This document shows, piece after piece, positions 52,214-60,758 of a stretch of 64,000 bases of DNA. The notes beneath the pieces are model-generated. The model was not told the DNA's origin and made no database searches. It saw only the letters and a list, made by a program, of their open reading frames with translations. Source of the DNA: Treponema primitia ZAS-1 (GTDB lineage: Bacteria; Spirochaetota; Spirochaetia; Treponematales; Breznakiellaceae); contig NZ_AEEA01000030.1 in assembly GCF_000297095.1 (NCBI RefSeq), forward strand, positions 16,384 through 80,383, in the 5' to 3' direction. The translations under genes and the position numbers were made by a program. Numbering within the stretch: position 1 is the stretch's first letter; each line of letters starts with the position of its first letter.

Positions 52214-52321
52214 TTAATGGCTTTGATAATTTTTATAACAAACAGGACAAACGTACTCCTTTCGAAATGCAATTTTCCCTGTATTGCCATCGCCAATTAA
52301 AGTGTATGTCCATTTTATCAT
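52214..52321 (-). CDS. 35-residue Cys-containing mini-protein
   Basis: AGGAG lies six to seven bases before the ATG at 52321. The product starts MIKWTYTLIGDGNTG and ends YVCPVCYKNYQSH, with one CPxC-type pair, so it is half a metal knuckle. It follows the TM2/SHOCT gene in the same direction. The W-T-x-(I/L)-x-D-G pattern recalls the duplicated Cys/His protein at 7484-7717. It may be a real small gene or the intact start of a broken longer one. Confidence 0.45.
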   Translation of the reverse strand: MIKWTYTLIGDGNTGKIAFRKEYVCPVCYKNYQSH

Positions 52322-52372
52322 GATCTTTCTCCTGAAATTTTAAGCATGCCATACGGCATGCCTTTATACAAA

Positions 52373-53149
52373 TTATCCCAGCAATTGTTTTTTCTTATTA
52401 TCAAATTCTTCTTTGGATATTGTACCTTCTTCCAAAAGAGTTTTATATTTTTTTAACTCATCTGCGGTTGATATTGAGGGTCCCGCATTACCTGTTTGTG
52501 TATAATTATCTATATGTTTTTTAATATCTTTTGCAGTATTTAAATCAGAAGTTGCATCAAAATAGATTGCACGCTTATCAGTTTTTAACTGGAAGTCTTT
52601 ATACCTCGAATCCGGTTCAGCAATACCAGGGATAGTAATTGTAAAAACGCCAATTCCAGTTTCCGGATTATCTTTAACATCAACACCGGCCACGCTTGAT
52701 ATTTTAAAATTACGTATTATTTCAAATGGTACTGAAAGCGCATAAGGAGTATGGCGCAAAATTACTTCTTTGTCAGTCACGTATAAATCTATACGCGATC
52801 CGACCTCCATTGGAAGTTTACCGACTAATTTATAAATATATTTTTGGTTTCTGTCTGAAAACCATTTTTCCATGTCGGTTTCTGCACTTATTCCTCCAAT
52901 GCTTTTTCCTTTACTGAAAGATACAATCCCGCCTTCTTTATCTTTAAATTTTCCACAAAGTATCATAATAATGTCAATTATCCACCAAATTTCAGAAACG
53001 CCAGTCCAACACAACAATAACATTATTATACCGGTACCAATTTTCTTTGTATAAAACCTATGAATACCTAAGAAGCCCAAAAATAAGCATAAGAAAAACA
53101 CCGCGAGACCACTTTTTTCAGAATACTTAACATTGTCATTGACATCCAT
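52373..53149 (-). CDS. TM2 domain + PH-like + SHOCT domain protein
   Basis: 258 residues. The N-terminal TM2 domain has two helices with the GxxGxHRFY signature (FFLCLFLGFLGIHRFYTKKIGTGI). A middle region resembles a bacterial PH domain (EVILRHTPYALSVPFEIIRNFKIS). The C-terminus is a SHOCT module (LKKYKTLLEEGTISKEEFDNKKKQLL), which often recruits or oligomerises. Function unknown. Confidence 0.82.
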   Translation of the reverse strand: MDVNDNVKYSEKSGLAVFFLCLFLGFLGIHRFYTKKIGTGIIMLLLCWTGVSEIWWIIDIIMILCGKFKDKEGGIVSFSKGKSIGGISAETDMEKWFSDRNQKYIYKLVGKLPMEVGSRIDLYVTDKEVILRHTPYALSVPFEIIRNFKISSVAGVDVKDNPETGIGVFTITIPGIAEPDSRYKDFQLKTDKRAIYFDATSDLNTAKDIKKHIDNYTQTGNAGPSISTADELKKYKTLLEEGTISKEEFDNKKKQLLG

Positions 53150-53181
53150 AAAAAACTCCTTTAAAAACGATTTGATTGATT

Positions 53182-53604
53182 TTATTTATCAAACTGATAT
53201 AAAATCATATCTTTTTGTACCCTCATATAACACAAAGATACGTTTGTGATCCTATCGCCTGCTCTAATTCTTGCCATCATACGCGTAAGTCCCCGCGTTA
53301 ATATTCCAATAATTACGGGCTTTGTTTTTGATGGTTTTTTATCCGAACCAACAATGCCCAAGACCCCTGCTATTATTACCACTATAAAACTTCCAATAAG
53401 ACGTATCATTAACATTGAAGTATCATTTATCGTTTTGGCTGCACCGCTTTCATCATAAGTTAATACCTTCAGGCCGGCCGAAACCCCTCCTCCAATCCAA
53501 CTGCCAAAAAATCCTACCGTTACCCATATTAAGCCGATTATGAGCCCAAGAATGCATAAAACCTTTGCCCCTGTTTTCAATTTCATTCCTTCTTCATATA
53601 ACAA
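53182..53604 (-). CDS. Small membrane protein of unknown function
   Basis: 140 residues at most. Two transmembrane helices (AKVLCILGLIIGLIWVTVGFFGSW and MIRLIGSFIVVIIAGVLGIVGS) bracket a short loop, DUF4064-like in outline. The C-terminal 35 residues are basic and do not look membrane-bound; a frameshift there is possible. The start is uncertain (TTG at 53604 or ATG at 53586). Confidence 0.55.
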   Translation of the reverse strand: MLYEEGMKLKTGAKVLCILGLIIGLIWVTVGFFGSWIGGGVSAGLKVLTYDESGAAKTINDTSMLMIRLIGSFIVVIIAGVLGIVGSDKKPSKTKPVIIGILTRGLTRMMARIRAGDRITNVSLCYMRVQKDMILYQFDK

Positions 53605-53654
53605 AATTCCGCCAATTCCTTACTAACATGATCCTATTTAAGGATTATATTTAT

Positions 53655-53696
53655 CGCAATTGCGGTAATTTACAGAGACTATATAACAATTGCAAT
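53655..53696. promoter_or_regulatory. Paired palindromic operator candidates before the XRE gene
   Basis: CGCAATTGCG (53655-53664) and ATTGCAAT (53689-53696) are both symmetrical and share CAATTGC spaced 30 bp apart, about three helical turns. They lie between the divergent membrane-protein and XRE genes, where a repressor would bind. Confidence 0.5.
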
Positions 53697-53738
53697 ATTG
53701 TCAAGCAAAAAACATTGATTTTGCGCTATTTTTTATAA

Positions 53739-54077
53739 ATGGAGATGACTTTTAAAAAAAATTTAAGGACTGAACTTGATTATCTTGACTTAACTGTTAA
53801 GGAATTAAGCGCTAAAACAGGCATCGCCAAAGGAACGCTGGATTGTTACCTGGGTCTACGGGAGTCTATGCCTCCGGCCGATATAGCGGTTAAAATTGCC
53901 AAAGAACTTGGGGTATCGGTGGAATATCTTGTTACTGGAAAAGATGAAAAGTCCATACATTCGTATAATCCAACTATTCGTTCTATAATTCAAATAGTCC
54001 TTGAACTTAACGAAAAAGACAATGAAACCATACTCGGTTTAGCCAAACTATTAAAAAAACAAGCGGATAAAATCTAG
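53739..54077 (+). CDS. XRE-family HTH regulator
   Basis: 112 residues. An N-terminal Cro/C1 helix-turn-helix (LDLTVKELSAKTGIAKGTLDCYLG, then MPPADIAVKIAKELGVSVEYLVTG), with a C-terminal dimerisation-like helix pair. Looks like a small phage- or island-type repressor. No Shine-Dalgarno; TATTTT lies six bases before the ATG. It is divergent from the membrane-protein gene. Confidence 0.88.
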   Translation: MEMTFKKNLRTELDYLDLTVKELSAKTGIAKGTLDCYLGLRESMPPADIAVKIAKELGVSVEYLVTGKDEKSIHSYNPTIRSIIQIVLELNEKDNETILGLAKLLKKQADKI

Positions 54078-54256
54078 CGTTTTTCCATATAACTTTACCA
54101 AGACTTCTGGTTACGGTTTTAAATCCTGCATACCATCCATTAACAATAGCCTCCGGACGGTAAGCTGGAGCTCCAAAAACGATCCATTTCTCCTACGGGG
54201 ATGCAATCTGACAGAATTGCCTATATTTTTGAAAATCCAAATAAAAACCTATTGAT

Positions 54257-54288
54257 ATATAGTATCATATATAGTATCATATATGATA
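54257..54288 (+). promoter_or_regulatory. hicAB operator: tandem 12-bp repeats with palindrome
   Basis: Two perfect tandem copies of ATATAGTATCAT (54257-54268, 54269-54280) run into a symmetrical TATCATATATGATA (54275-54288) that touches the hicA start codon. HicB-type antitoxins with a DNA-binding tail usually bind such sites. Confidence 0.65.
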
Positions 54289-54506
54289 TGGCAAATGTGG
54301 ACAAAATCATTGAGAAAATGAGAAACCAACCTCATGGAATCCGTATGGCGGAAGCTGATAAAGTTTTAACGTCAAACGGATACCGTCTTGATAGGCAAAA
54401 AGGATCACATCGTCAATACATAAATAAAAATGGGGATGTTATTACCATAAAAGATGAAAATCCGCTAAAGGCGGTATATGTGAAAGATATATTAAGCAGA
54501 ATATAG
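54288..54506 (+). CDS. hicA: HicA-type mRNA interferase toxin
   Basis: 72 residues: the dsRBD-like HicA fold with ADKVLTSNGYRLDRQKGSHRQYIN, in which the GSH motif holds the catalytic His. The longer frame starting at 54201 would extend into the operator repeats, so the ATG at 54288 (MANVDKIIEKMR) is chosen. No Shine-Dalgarno is present; the operator occupies its place. The antitoxin follows after 10 bp. Confidence 0.9.
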   Translation: MANVDKIIEKMRNQPHGIRMAEADKVLTSNGYRLDRQKGSHRQYINKNGDVITIKDENPLKAVYVKDILSRI

Positions 54507-54516
54507 GAGAAAAAAC

Positions 54517-54861
54517 ATGAAGGCAAAAGAATACATGAAACTTCCATACAATTACATTATTAAGCCTATTAAAGATGAAAGTGGGTCATATTTTCATGCG
54601 TCTGTTCTTGAATTTTCAGGCTGCCAAAGTACCGGGGAGACCTTTGAGGAAGCATACAGTGGGCTTATGGAAGCTATGAAAGGGTGGATTGAAACAAAAA
54701 TTGAAAATGGATTTCCGGTTCCGCCGCCCATGGACACAGAAAAATTTAGCGGAAAATTCCTTGTCAGGCTTCCTAAAACGCTCCATGCTCATCTTGCCAT
54801 GGAAGCTCAAAAAGAAGGGGTATCCTTGAATCAATATGCGCTTTACAAACTAAGCGTATAA
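54517..54861 (+). CDS. hicB: HicB-type antitoxin
   Basis: 114 residues, AGGAG before the ATG. The N-terminal HicB fold has YFHASVLEFSGCQSTGETFEEAYSGLMEAMKGWIE, and the C-terminal ribbon-helix-helix is GKFLVRLPKTLHAHLAMEAQKEGVSLNQYALYKL, which binds DNA and should repress the operon through the repeats at 54257-54288. Confidence 0.92.
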   Translation: MKAKEYMKLPYNYIIKPIKDESGSYFHASVLEFSGCQSTGETFEEAYSGLMEAMKGWIETKIENGFPVPPPMDTEKFSGKFLVRLPKTLHAHLAMEAQKEGVSLNQYALYKLSV

Positions 54862-54931
54862 TTTATAGGGTAAACTACTCCTGTATACGAGGGTCTTTAT
54901 CTGAATATCTCCTACCACTAAGGGTAAGCTT

Positions 54932-55016
54932 ATGAACGAACTGGAAAAGAAAACAGGAATGTCCGAGGCAGAAGCGGATTATTGGGGAAAAAATAGCTGC
55001 CAAAACTTCGGCTTAA
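54932..55016 (+). pseudogene. Antitoxin-like gene with internal deletion
   Basis: The first 18 codons, MNELEKKTGMSEAEADYW, look like the start of a small BrnA/CopG-like antitoxin. After one frame change the sequence gives GEKIAAKTSA and a stop, like the end of such proteins. The missing middle (about 40 codons) and the frame change point to an internal deletion. In-frame translation instead continues into CRISPR DNA, giving a meaningless tail. Confidence 0.45.
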
Positions 55017-55176
55017 TCGGCAAACCTTTATCGGCACCTATACAAAATCGTTCCGTCTATCATCGACATCACCCGATGAATCGTGTTATGCAAAGATGTT
55101 CCTTGGAGCAACACCAGAAACCGCCCCAGCTACTTCCCTTTCATAGGGACAAATTCCGCTATTTCATAGCCGGGGT

Positions 55177-55314
55177 AGAAACACCCCACGTGTGTGAGGA
55201 AAACATCCTCGGTGGTATTCGGCTTTCAGTAGGATCAGAAACACCCCCACAGAGGTGGGGAAAATAAATTCGCGTTAGAAGAAATCGAAACACCCCCACG
55301 TATGTGGGGAAAAC
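55177..55314 (-). CRISPR. Decaying type I-E mini-array, divergent from cas3
   Basis: Three repeats read on the minus strand: 55286-55314 (two differences from the downstream repeat), 55237-55265 (six, in the loop and ends only) and 55177-55204 (one base lost). Spacers are 20 bp (shortened) and 32 bp. A fourth, badly decayed copy may lie at 55116-55144, exactly one 61-bp step further. The best copy is next to cas3, so the leader side is at cas3. Confidence 0.8.
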
Positions 55315-55352
55315 CTAGTAATCAGAATTTAACAAATTTTTTCAAATTTTTC

Positions 55353-55380
55353 TTGACACAACATGAATTTGAGGTATATT
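55353..55380 (+). promoter_or_regulatory. Promoter of the cas operon (leaderless geometry)
   Basis: A perfect TTGACA (55353-55358), a 16-bp spacer and TATATT (55375-55380). The ATG of cas3 is at 55389, eight bases after the -10 box. Upstream A/T tracts belong to the leader side of the divergent mini-array. Confidence 0.6.
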
Positions 55381-55388
55381 ATCATCAT

Positions 55389-58016
55389 ATGGCACAAATA
55401 AAAAACATTTCATCTAATGCAAATAAAATTCTCCCCCTATCATCCTGCCTTGCAAAAACTCTTACCCTCCCGGACAACAAAACCATCCCGGGCATTGATG
55501 TCTTTGGGCACTGCATCATCGTTGGCGAAGTTACCAAACTCCTTGTCAAATACTCCATTCCCCAAATCAGGGGAAAACTTTTTCCTCCCGGCGTGGAACT
55601 GGTGGCTGCCGTTCATGATCTGGGAAAAATCTGCCCCACCTTCGCTGAAAAGTTATACCGCCACACCGATAACTACCAGCCCAATTCCCTCACGGGGCTT
55701 GAAAATGCCAACCCCGATCTAGAAAAACAATGGGGATATCACTCTGGTCTCAGCCAGTCGTCGCTTTCGGCTTTCCCCAAGCTTCCCAAGTATATACCTG
55801 AAATCGCGGGACGTCACCATGGATATTCCCCGGATAGTACCCTTCCCGCTGATAGCGATTATTTTGGTGGGAAACCCTGGCAGAAGCTGCGGGTAAAATT
55901 TGTCGAAAAGCTAAAACGTTACTTTGGCGTAGACTGGCCGGTGGTACAAAACGATACCCATGCCGCCTTGCTTTCGGGTCTTACCAGTGTTGCCGATTGG
56001 ATCGGCTCCGGCCAAGCCTTTGACGGGTTCCGCCATATTGAGGATATTACGGACCTTCCCAACAGGGTAAAATCCGCTCTTGATGCAGCAGGCTTTGTAC
56101 CACCGCTTATTCGGCGGGGACTTTCATTTATGGAAATTTTTAGGTTTGAACCCAATCCCATTCAGGCCCGTTTTATCGAAACCATTTCGGGTCCCGGCGT
56201 CTATGTGCTTGAAGCCCCCATGGGAATAGGGAAAACCGAGGCTGCCCTGTATGGGGCCTACAAGCTGCTTGCTGCCAGAAAAGCCTCGGGCATCTACTTT
56301 GCCCTGCCTACCCGGCTTACTTCGGAGAAAATATACGAACGGGTAAATCCCTTTCTTTTATCCATCCTTGAGGAGACATCCCCCTTACGGCAAGCCCTGC
56401 TCATCCATGGTTCCGCATGGTTATATGAAACCGAAATGGGGGAAGATGCTCAGCCGGAGGCTTCCTGGTTCCATGCAAAGAAACGCAGTATTCTGGCGCC
56501 CTTTGGGGTGGGGACCATCGATCAGGCATTGATGGCGGTTATGAACGTTAAACATGGTTTTGTCAGAACCTTCGGCCTTGCAGGAAAAGTAGTGATTCTG
56601 GATGAGGTACATTCTTACGATAGTTATACCGGAACCCTGATGGAAAAGCTAGTGGCAGATTTACGAAATTTGGGTTGCACGGTGATCATTTTAAGCGCCA
56701 CCCTTACCGGAGAACGGCGAAAAGAACTGTTAGGTATAAAAAAAGGAGCTTCCCTCCCCGCCTACCCCCTTATCAGCTATCATGCCGAGGATGAAAAGAA
56801 TCATCACGAATTGCTGATTCAGGTTTCAGAAAATGTAACCGTAGAACTGAACAGTATTCAGCATGATGATGAGGCAGTCAATGAAGCTCTTAAACGGGCG
56901 GAACAGGGACAGCAGGTTTTGTGGATAGAAAATACCGTGGCAGAAGCCCAGGATCGGTTTGCCCTTTTAAATTGCTTAGCAGTTGAACGTGGAGTTGAAT
57001 GCGGCCTGATCCACTCCCGGTTTACCAAAAATGACCGGGACCAACATGAAAAATACTGGGTTACCCTTTTTGGTAAGGATGCAAAAGATAAGCGCAAGGA
57101 AAAAGGACGCATCCTTGTGGGGACCCAGGTACTGGAACAGTCTCTGGATATCGATGCCGATTTTCTGGTTACCCGACTCTGTCCCATGGATATGTTACTA
57201 CAGCGTATAGGCCGACTCTGGCGCCATGCATCGAATAAAAAGCTACGACCCGGAACCGCTCGCCAGGAAGTCTGGATTCTTTCGCCGGGTTATGAACAGG
57301 TTCTTGAAAACTATAAAAAAGAACTGGGAAAAACCGCTTTTGTTTATGCCCCCTATGTTTTATTACGGACTCTGGAAGTTCTGAAAAATCATGCCCCTTC
57401 ATTAAAGTTACCCGAAGAAATACGTCCCCTGGTGGAGGCGGTCTATTGTAATCGGAAAGAGGATGGGTTACTTGTCCGGTTACAGTGGGACTTGGAGAAA
57501 CGGCGGGAACAACTTCAGGGTCTTGCCCGGCAAGGCCTTTCCCAGGGTGGGAGGACTTTGCCTGAATCAAAAGCGGAGACCCGGTATTCGGATCAGCTCA
57601 CCGTGGATGTCCTCCTTCTTAAGGATGCAAAAGAAGAACAGAACGGAAAGGATAAAAAGATTTTGCTTGTTTTATCTGATGGAACATCACTTGAACTCAT
57701 TAAGGGCTTAAAGAATTATAATAAAAAAGAATGGCACAGAATAGCCGTGCTTTTGAACCACCATGTGGTTACTGTTCCGGAAAAACGGGCGCCGCTCCCA
57801 GCGTCTCCCGGTGTGTTAGACTGGTTTAAGGAATACATTTACATAGGGAATAAAGAAGAGGAGTTTCTCCGTGTTGCAATAATAAACAAGAGTGAAAATC
57901 TTGTTGGTCTGTATAACGCCATTATTTCGAAAAAATATACTTTATCTTATAATAGCAAAATTGGATACCGGTCAGAAGAAATTAACCCGTCTAAAAAGGA
58001 AGAGGAGGATTGGTAA
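55389..58016 (+). CDS. cas3: CRISPR nuclease/helicase Cas3 (type I-E)
   Basis: 875 residues. The N-terminal HD nuclease has H41, the HD pair at 76-77 (VAAVHDLGK), H118 (YHSG) and the RHH at 142-144. The SF2 helicase follows with Walker A MGIGKTEAALYG near 280, DEVHSYDSYTG near 405, SATLTGER and motif VI LCPMDMLLQRIGRLWRH. It is recruited by Cascade to degrade target DNA. The ATG at 55389 is preceded by a -10 box rather than a ribosome-binding site; the frame extends upstream into the mini-array but not as coding DNA. Confidence 0.96.
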   Translation: MAQIKNISSNANKILPLSSCLAKTLTLPDNKTIPGIDVFGHCIIVGEVTKLLVKYSIPQIRGKLFPPGVELVAAVHDLGKICPTFAEKLYRHTDNYQPNSLTGLENANPDLEKQWGYHSGLSQSSLSAFPKLPKYIPEIAGRHHGYSPDSTLPADSDYFGGKPWQKLRVKFVEKLKRYFGVDWPVVQNDTHAALLSGLTSVADWIGSGQAFDGFRHIEDITDLPNRVKSALDAAGFVPPLIRRGLSFMEIFRFEPNPIQARFIETISGPGVYVLEAPMGIGKTEAALYGAYKLLAARKASGIYFALPTRLTSEKIYERVNPFLLSILEETSPLRQALLIHGSAWLYETEMGEDAQPEASWFHAKKRSILAPFGVGTIDQALMAVMNVKHGFVRTFGLAGKVVILDEVHSYDSYTGTLMEKLVADLRNLGCTVIILSATLTGERRKELLGIKKGASLPAYPLISYHAEDEKNHHELLIQVSENVTVELNSIQHDDEAVNEALKRAEQGQQVLWIENTVAEAQDRFALLNCLAVERGVECGLIHSRFTKNDRDQHEKYWVTLFGKDAKDKRKEKGRILVGTQVLEQSLDIDADFLVTRLCPMDMLLQRIGRLWRHASNKKLRPGTARQEVWILSPGYEQVLENYKKELGKTAFVYAPYVLLRTLEVLKNHAPSLKLPEEIRPLVEAVYCNRKEDGLLVRLQWDLEKRREQLQGLARQGLSQGGRTLPESKAETRYSDQLTVDVLLLKDAKEEQNGKDKKILLVLSDGTSLELIKGLKNYNKKEWHRIAVLLNHHVVTVPEKRAPLPASPGVLDWFKEYIYIGNKEEEFLRVAIINKSENLVGLYNAIISKKYTLSYNSKIGYRSEEINPSKKEEEDW

Positions 58017-59581
58017 TGGTTGCTAAAAAAAGCACAGATAAACCGATTGCCGGTAAGGGCCAAAACAGGTTTAACCTGTTGGATGAGAAATGGATCCCCG
58101 TAACCGGTAAAGGGCTTGTAAGTTTATGGGATGTCTTTCATAATCTTTCCCTTAAGTCTTTGGGGGGTAATCCGCTGCAGAAAATTGCCTTGCTTAAACT
58201 GCTGTTGGCTATTTGCCAGGCATCCTGTACCCCCAAGGATGATGATGAATGGGCGGCACTTAAGCCCAAGGGCCTTGCTAAAATGGTTCTTGAATACCTT
58301 GAAAAACGCCGGGACGATTTTTGGCTTTACGGGAAAAAACCTTTTCTGCAAATACCGGCCATAGCAAAGGCGGCAAAGCAACCTTACGGCGCAGTACTTC
58401 CCGATGTAGCAACCGGGAACACTACGGTATTTACCCAGTCCCAAAAGGAAAGGCCCCTCTCGGATGCCGAAAAGGCGCTTTTAGTTGTACAGCTTATGGG
58501 GTTTGCCCTGGGGGGTAAAAAGACGGATAACTCTGTTGTGCTTTCTCCCGGTTACCAAGGAAAGTTCAATGATAAGGGTAAACCTTCAACCGGCAAACCC
58601 GGCCCAAGCCTCGGTTTTTTGGGATATCTCCACAGTTTTCTTACAGGGAAAACCATTATGGAGACCCTTTGGCTCAATATTATAACTAAAGAAGCCCTTG
58701 AGCGGCAACAAGAATATTCTAAAAAACTTGGCCCGACACCCTGGGAAACACCCCCAAAGGGAGAAGCTGATTCAACTGCGGAAAAATTAAAATATTCTCT
58801 CATGGGTAGGCTCATCCCCTTCTCCCGTTTTTTACTTTTGGCAGAAGATGGCATTCATTATTCAGAAGGAATATCTCATCTCGATTACCAGGGAGGTATG
58901 TCGGACCCCAGTGTGGCCATCGACAAATCAGGAAAAACCATAAAAACCCTTTGGGCGGATACCTCCAAACGGCCCTGGAGAAACCTGACCGCCCTGCTTG
59001 GATTCTTACAGGCTAATGAGAGTTATCTTGACTGCCCTTATTTACGGCTCGGTTTTTCCCGTGGGATACGGCATACCTCAAGCATTGGAATTTGGTCCGG
59101 GGGATTACGGGTAAGCGGTAATGCCGGCGAACAATATGTTTCCGGCACCGATGATTATGTGGAATCAGAAACGTTTATGGAATCAGCACTGGTAAAAAAA
59201 TATTTCTTTATATATCTTAAACAGGAAATGACCACCCTGGATGAGATGTCTAAAATACTCTATGGGAGGGTTGCGACATATTGCAAAGAATTAAAAGCTG
59301 AGGGTAAATCTATTGCAGAAAAAGCAACGGAATTATTCTGGAAGCTTTGTGAAGGAAAATTTCAGGATCTGGTTACAGCTTGTCAAATCGAAAACCAGGC
59401 TGAATGTAAAAAGGAAATGGAAAAGCTAAGGATTTTTTTTATACGTTATGTGTGGGATGCCTACGAATTCTATTGTCCTCAGTTTACAGCCCGTCAGCGT
59501 GAGGTATGGGCAGGACAGTGCCCAAATCTTGGCCGCTTTGTACCGAAAAAAGATGATGCCGCAGAAGCGGTAAATCAATAG
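58016..59581 (+). CDS. cse1: Cascade large subunit Cse1 (Cas8e)
   Basis: 521 residues, the ATG overlapping the cas3 stop (TAATG) and preceded by GGAGG. N-terminus NRFNLLDEKWIPVTGKG is the hallmark of CasA/Cse1. The middle contains the PAM-reading region, and LGFLQANESYLDCPYLRLGFSRGIRHTSSIGIWSGGLRVS is typical. The C-terminal four-helix bundle is present. It recognises the PAM and recruits Cas3. Confidence 0.94.
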   Translation: MVAKKSTDKPIAGKGQNRFNLLDEKWIPVTGKGLVSLWDVFHNLSLKSLGGNPLQKIALLKLLLAICQASCTPKDDDEWAALKPKGLAKMVLEYLEKRRDDFWLYGKKPFLQIPAIAKAAKQPYGAVLPDVATGNTTVFTQSQKERPLSDAEKALLVVQLMGFALGGKKTDNSVVLSPGYQGKFNDKGKPSTGKPGPSLGFLGYLHSFLTGKTIMETLWLNIITKEALERQQEYSKKLGPTPWETPPKGEADSTAEKLKYSLMGRLIPFSRFLLLAEDGIHYSEGISHLDYQGGMSDPSVAIDKSGKTIKTLWADTSKRPWRNLTALLGFLQANESYLDCPYLRLGFSRGIRHTSSIGIWSGGLRVSGNAGEQYVSGTDDYVESETFMESALVKKYFFIYLKQEMTTLDEMSKILYGRVATYCKELKAEGKSIAEKATELFWKLCEGKFQDLVTACQIENQAECKKEMEKLRIFFIRYVWDAYEFYCPQFTARQREVWAGQCPNLGRFVPKKDDAAEAVNQ

Positions 59582-59598
59582 CCAAAAGGAGGCGGATC

Positions 59599-60120
59599 AT
59601 GACAACTGATTCAAAAAGTAACGCTAAAGCCTTTGTTGAGATGATAATTAAACGCATCGGCGGGGATAAGGCCTTTGGCGCAGCAATGCGCAGAGCGGAT
59701 AACCCCGTTACGGAACGCCATAGCTGGGACTACCTGGCCCAATGGTGCGATCTTGAAAAAATCGATAAATCAAGGGCATACGCGCTTATCGGAGCTGCCG
59801 TTGCCAAAGCAAAGCCGGTACAGAATGGCAGTTTGGGGATAGGGAGGGCAATCGCTCAATGTTATGCCGATGAGGGTAGATCTAACGGAAACGAAAAAGA
59901 CGCGGCAAAGATTAAACTGCGCCGCCTTCTAGCTTGTAAAACCACCAAAGAAGCATGTGGTATTCTACGCCCCCTCCTTAGTCTTATCAAATCCAGAAAT
60001 ATACATCTAGATTACGCAAAACTTTTACAGGAATTACAGTACAATGATGAAGCATTTAATGACTGGATAAAACGACGATGGGCCATGGATTTCTATAATA
60101 AAAAGGAGACCGAAGAATGA
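59599..60120 (+). CDS. cse2: Cascade small subunit Cse2 (Cas11e)
   Basis: 173 residues, all-helical. It has the CasB pattern AFGAAMRRADNPVTERHSWDYLAQW and an Arg-rich C-terminal helix pair (KIKLRRLLACKTTKEACGILRPLLSLIKSR). Two copies form the belly of Cascade. AGGAGG upstream. Confidence 0.92.
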   Translation: MTTDSKSNAKAFVEMIIKRIGGDKAFGAAMRRADNPVTERHSWDYLAQWCDLEKIDKSRAYALIGAAVAKAKPVQNGSLGIGRAIAQCYADEGRSNGNEKDAAKIKLRRLLACKTTKEACGILRPLLSLIKSRNIHLDYAKLLQELQYNDEAFNDWIKRRWAMDFYNKKETEE

Positions 60121-60725
60121 TCGCATCGATCCTCAAGCTTAACCGATCGGATTTTAAGAATCTACAGATAAACACATCCCCGAATCGGGATATAGATCCC
60201 TATGCCTTTCACAAGGTAGTCTATTCCCTTTTTCCCAAAACTGAGAACAGCCGGGATTTTCTATTTGTTGACAAGGGAGGTAATTTTAATGAAAGACAGA
60301 TTTTAATTTTATCAAAACGTTTACCAGAGGAACCAGATTATGGAACCATTGAATCAAAAGATATTCCTGAATCTTTTCTTAATCAGAATCATTACGGTTT
60401 TGAAATTCACCTTAACCCCACCAAACGGGAAAAGAACGGAGGTAAGATAGTTCCCATAATGGGAAAGGAGAATTTAGTTGAATGGTTCTGCTCAAAATCG
60501 GAAAGCTGGGGTTTTTTAACAGAACAGGAAAGTTTGCAGATACAGTTTACCGGTGTTCAGACCTTCGATAAACAGAACGGCCAGGTAACGCAGAACGTGG
60601 CCAATTTTATCGGTAAATTGCAGGTAAGCGATCGGTCCCTTTTTATCAAAAGTTTTGAACAGGGCATAGGCCGGGGCAAAAGTTTCGGTTTTGGGTTGTT
60701 GCAGATAATTCCTTTACAGGATTAA
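60117..60725 (+). CDS. cas6e: CRISPR RNA endoribonuclease Cas6e
   Basis: 202 residues, ATGA overlap with cse2. Two ferredoxin-like folds; a conserved N-terminal pattern ends in DPYAFHKVVYSLFP with the catalytic-region His, and the C-terminal Gly-rich loop is FEQGIGRGKSFGFGLLQI. It cleaves the repeat below the CCCCAC/GTGGGG hairpin. It lies between cse2 and cas7e, whereas E. coli places it after cas5e. Confidence 0.93.
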   Translation: MIASILKLNRSDFKNLQINTSPNRDIDPYAFHKVVYSLFPKTENSRDFLFVDKGGNFNERQILILSKRLPEEPDYGTIESKDIPESFLNQNHYGFEIHLNPTKREKNGGKIVPIMGKENLVEWFCSKSESWGFLTEQESLQIQFTGVQTFDKQNGQVTQNVANFIGKLQVSDRSLFIKSFEQGIGRGKSFGFGLLQIIPLQD

Positions 60726-60758
60726 CCTGAATATAATTTTTTACAAGGAGCCAAGAAT

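Noticed and set aside
55017..55267. Continuation of the 54932 frame as a 111-residue protein
   Set aside because: The tail is read through CRISPR repeats and has no protein-like pattern; the antitoxin-like part ends earlier.
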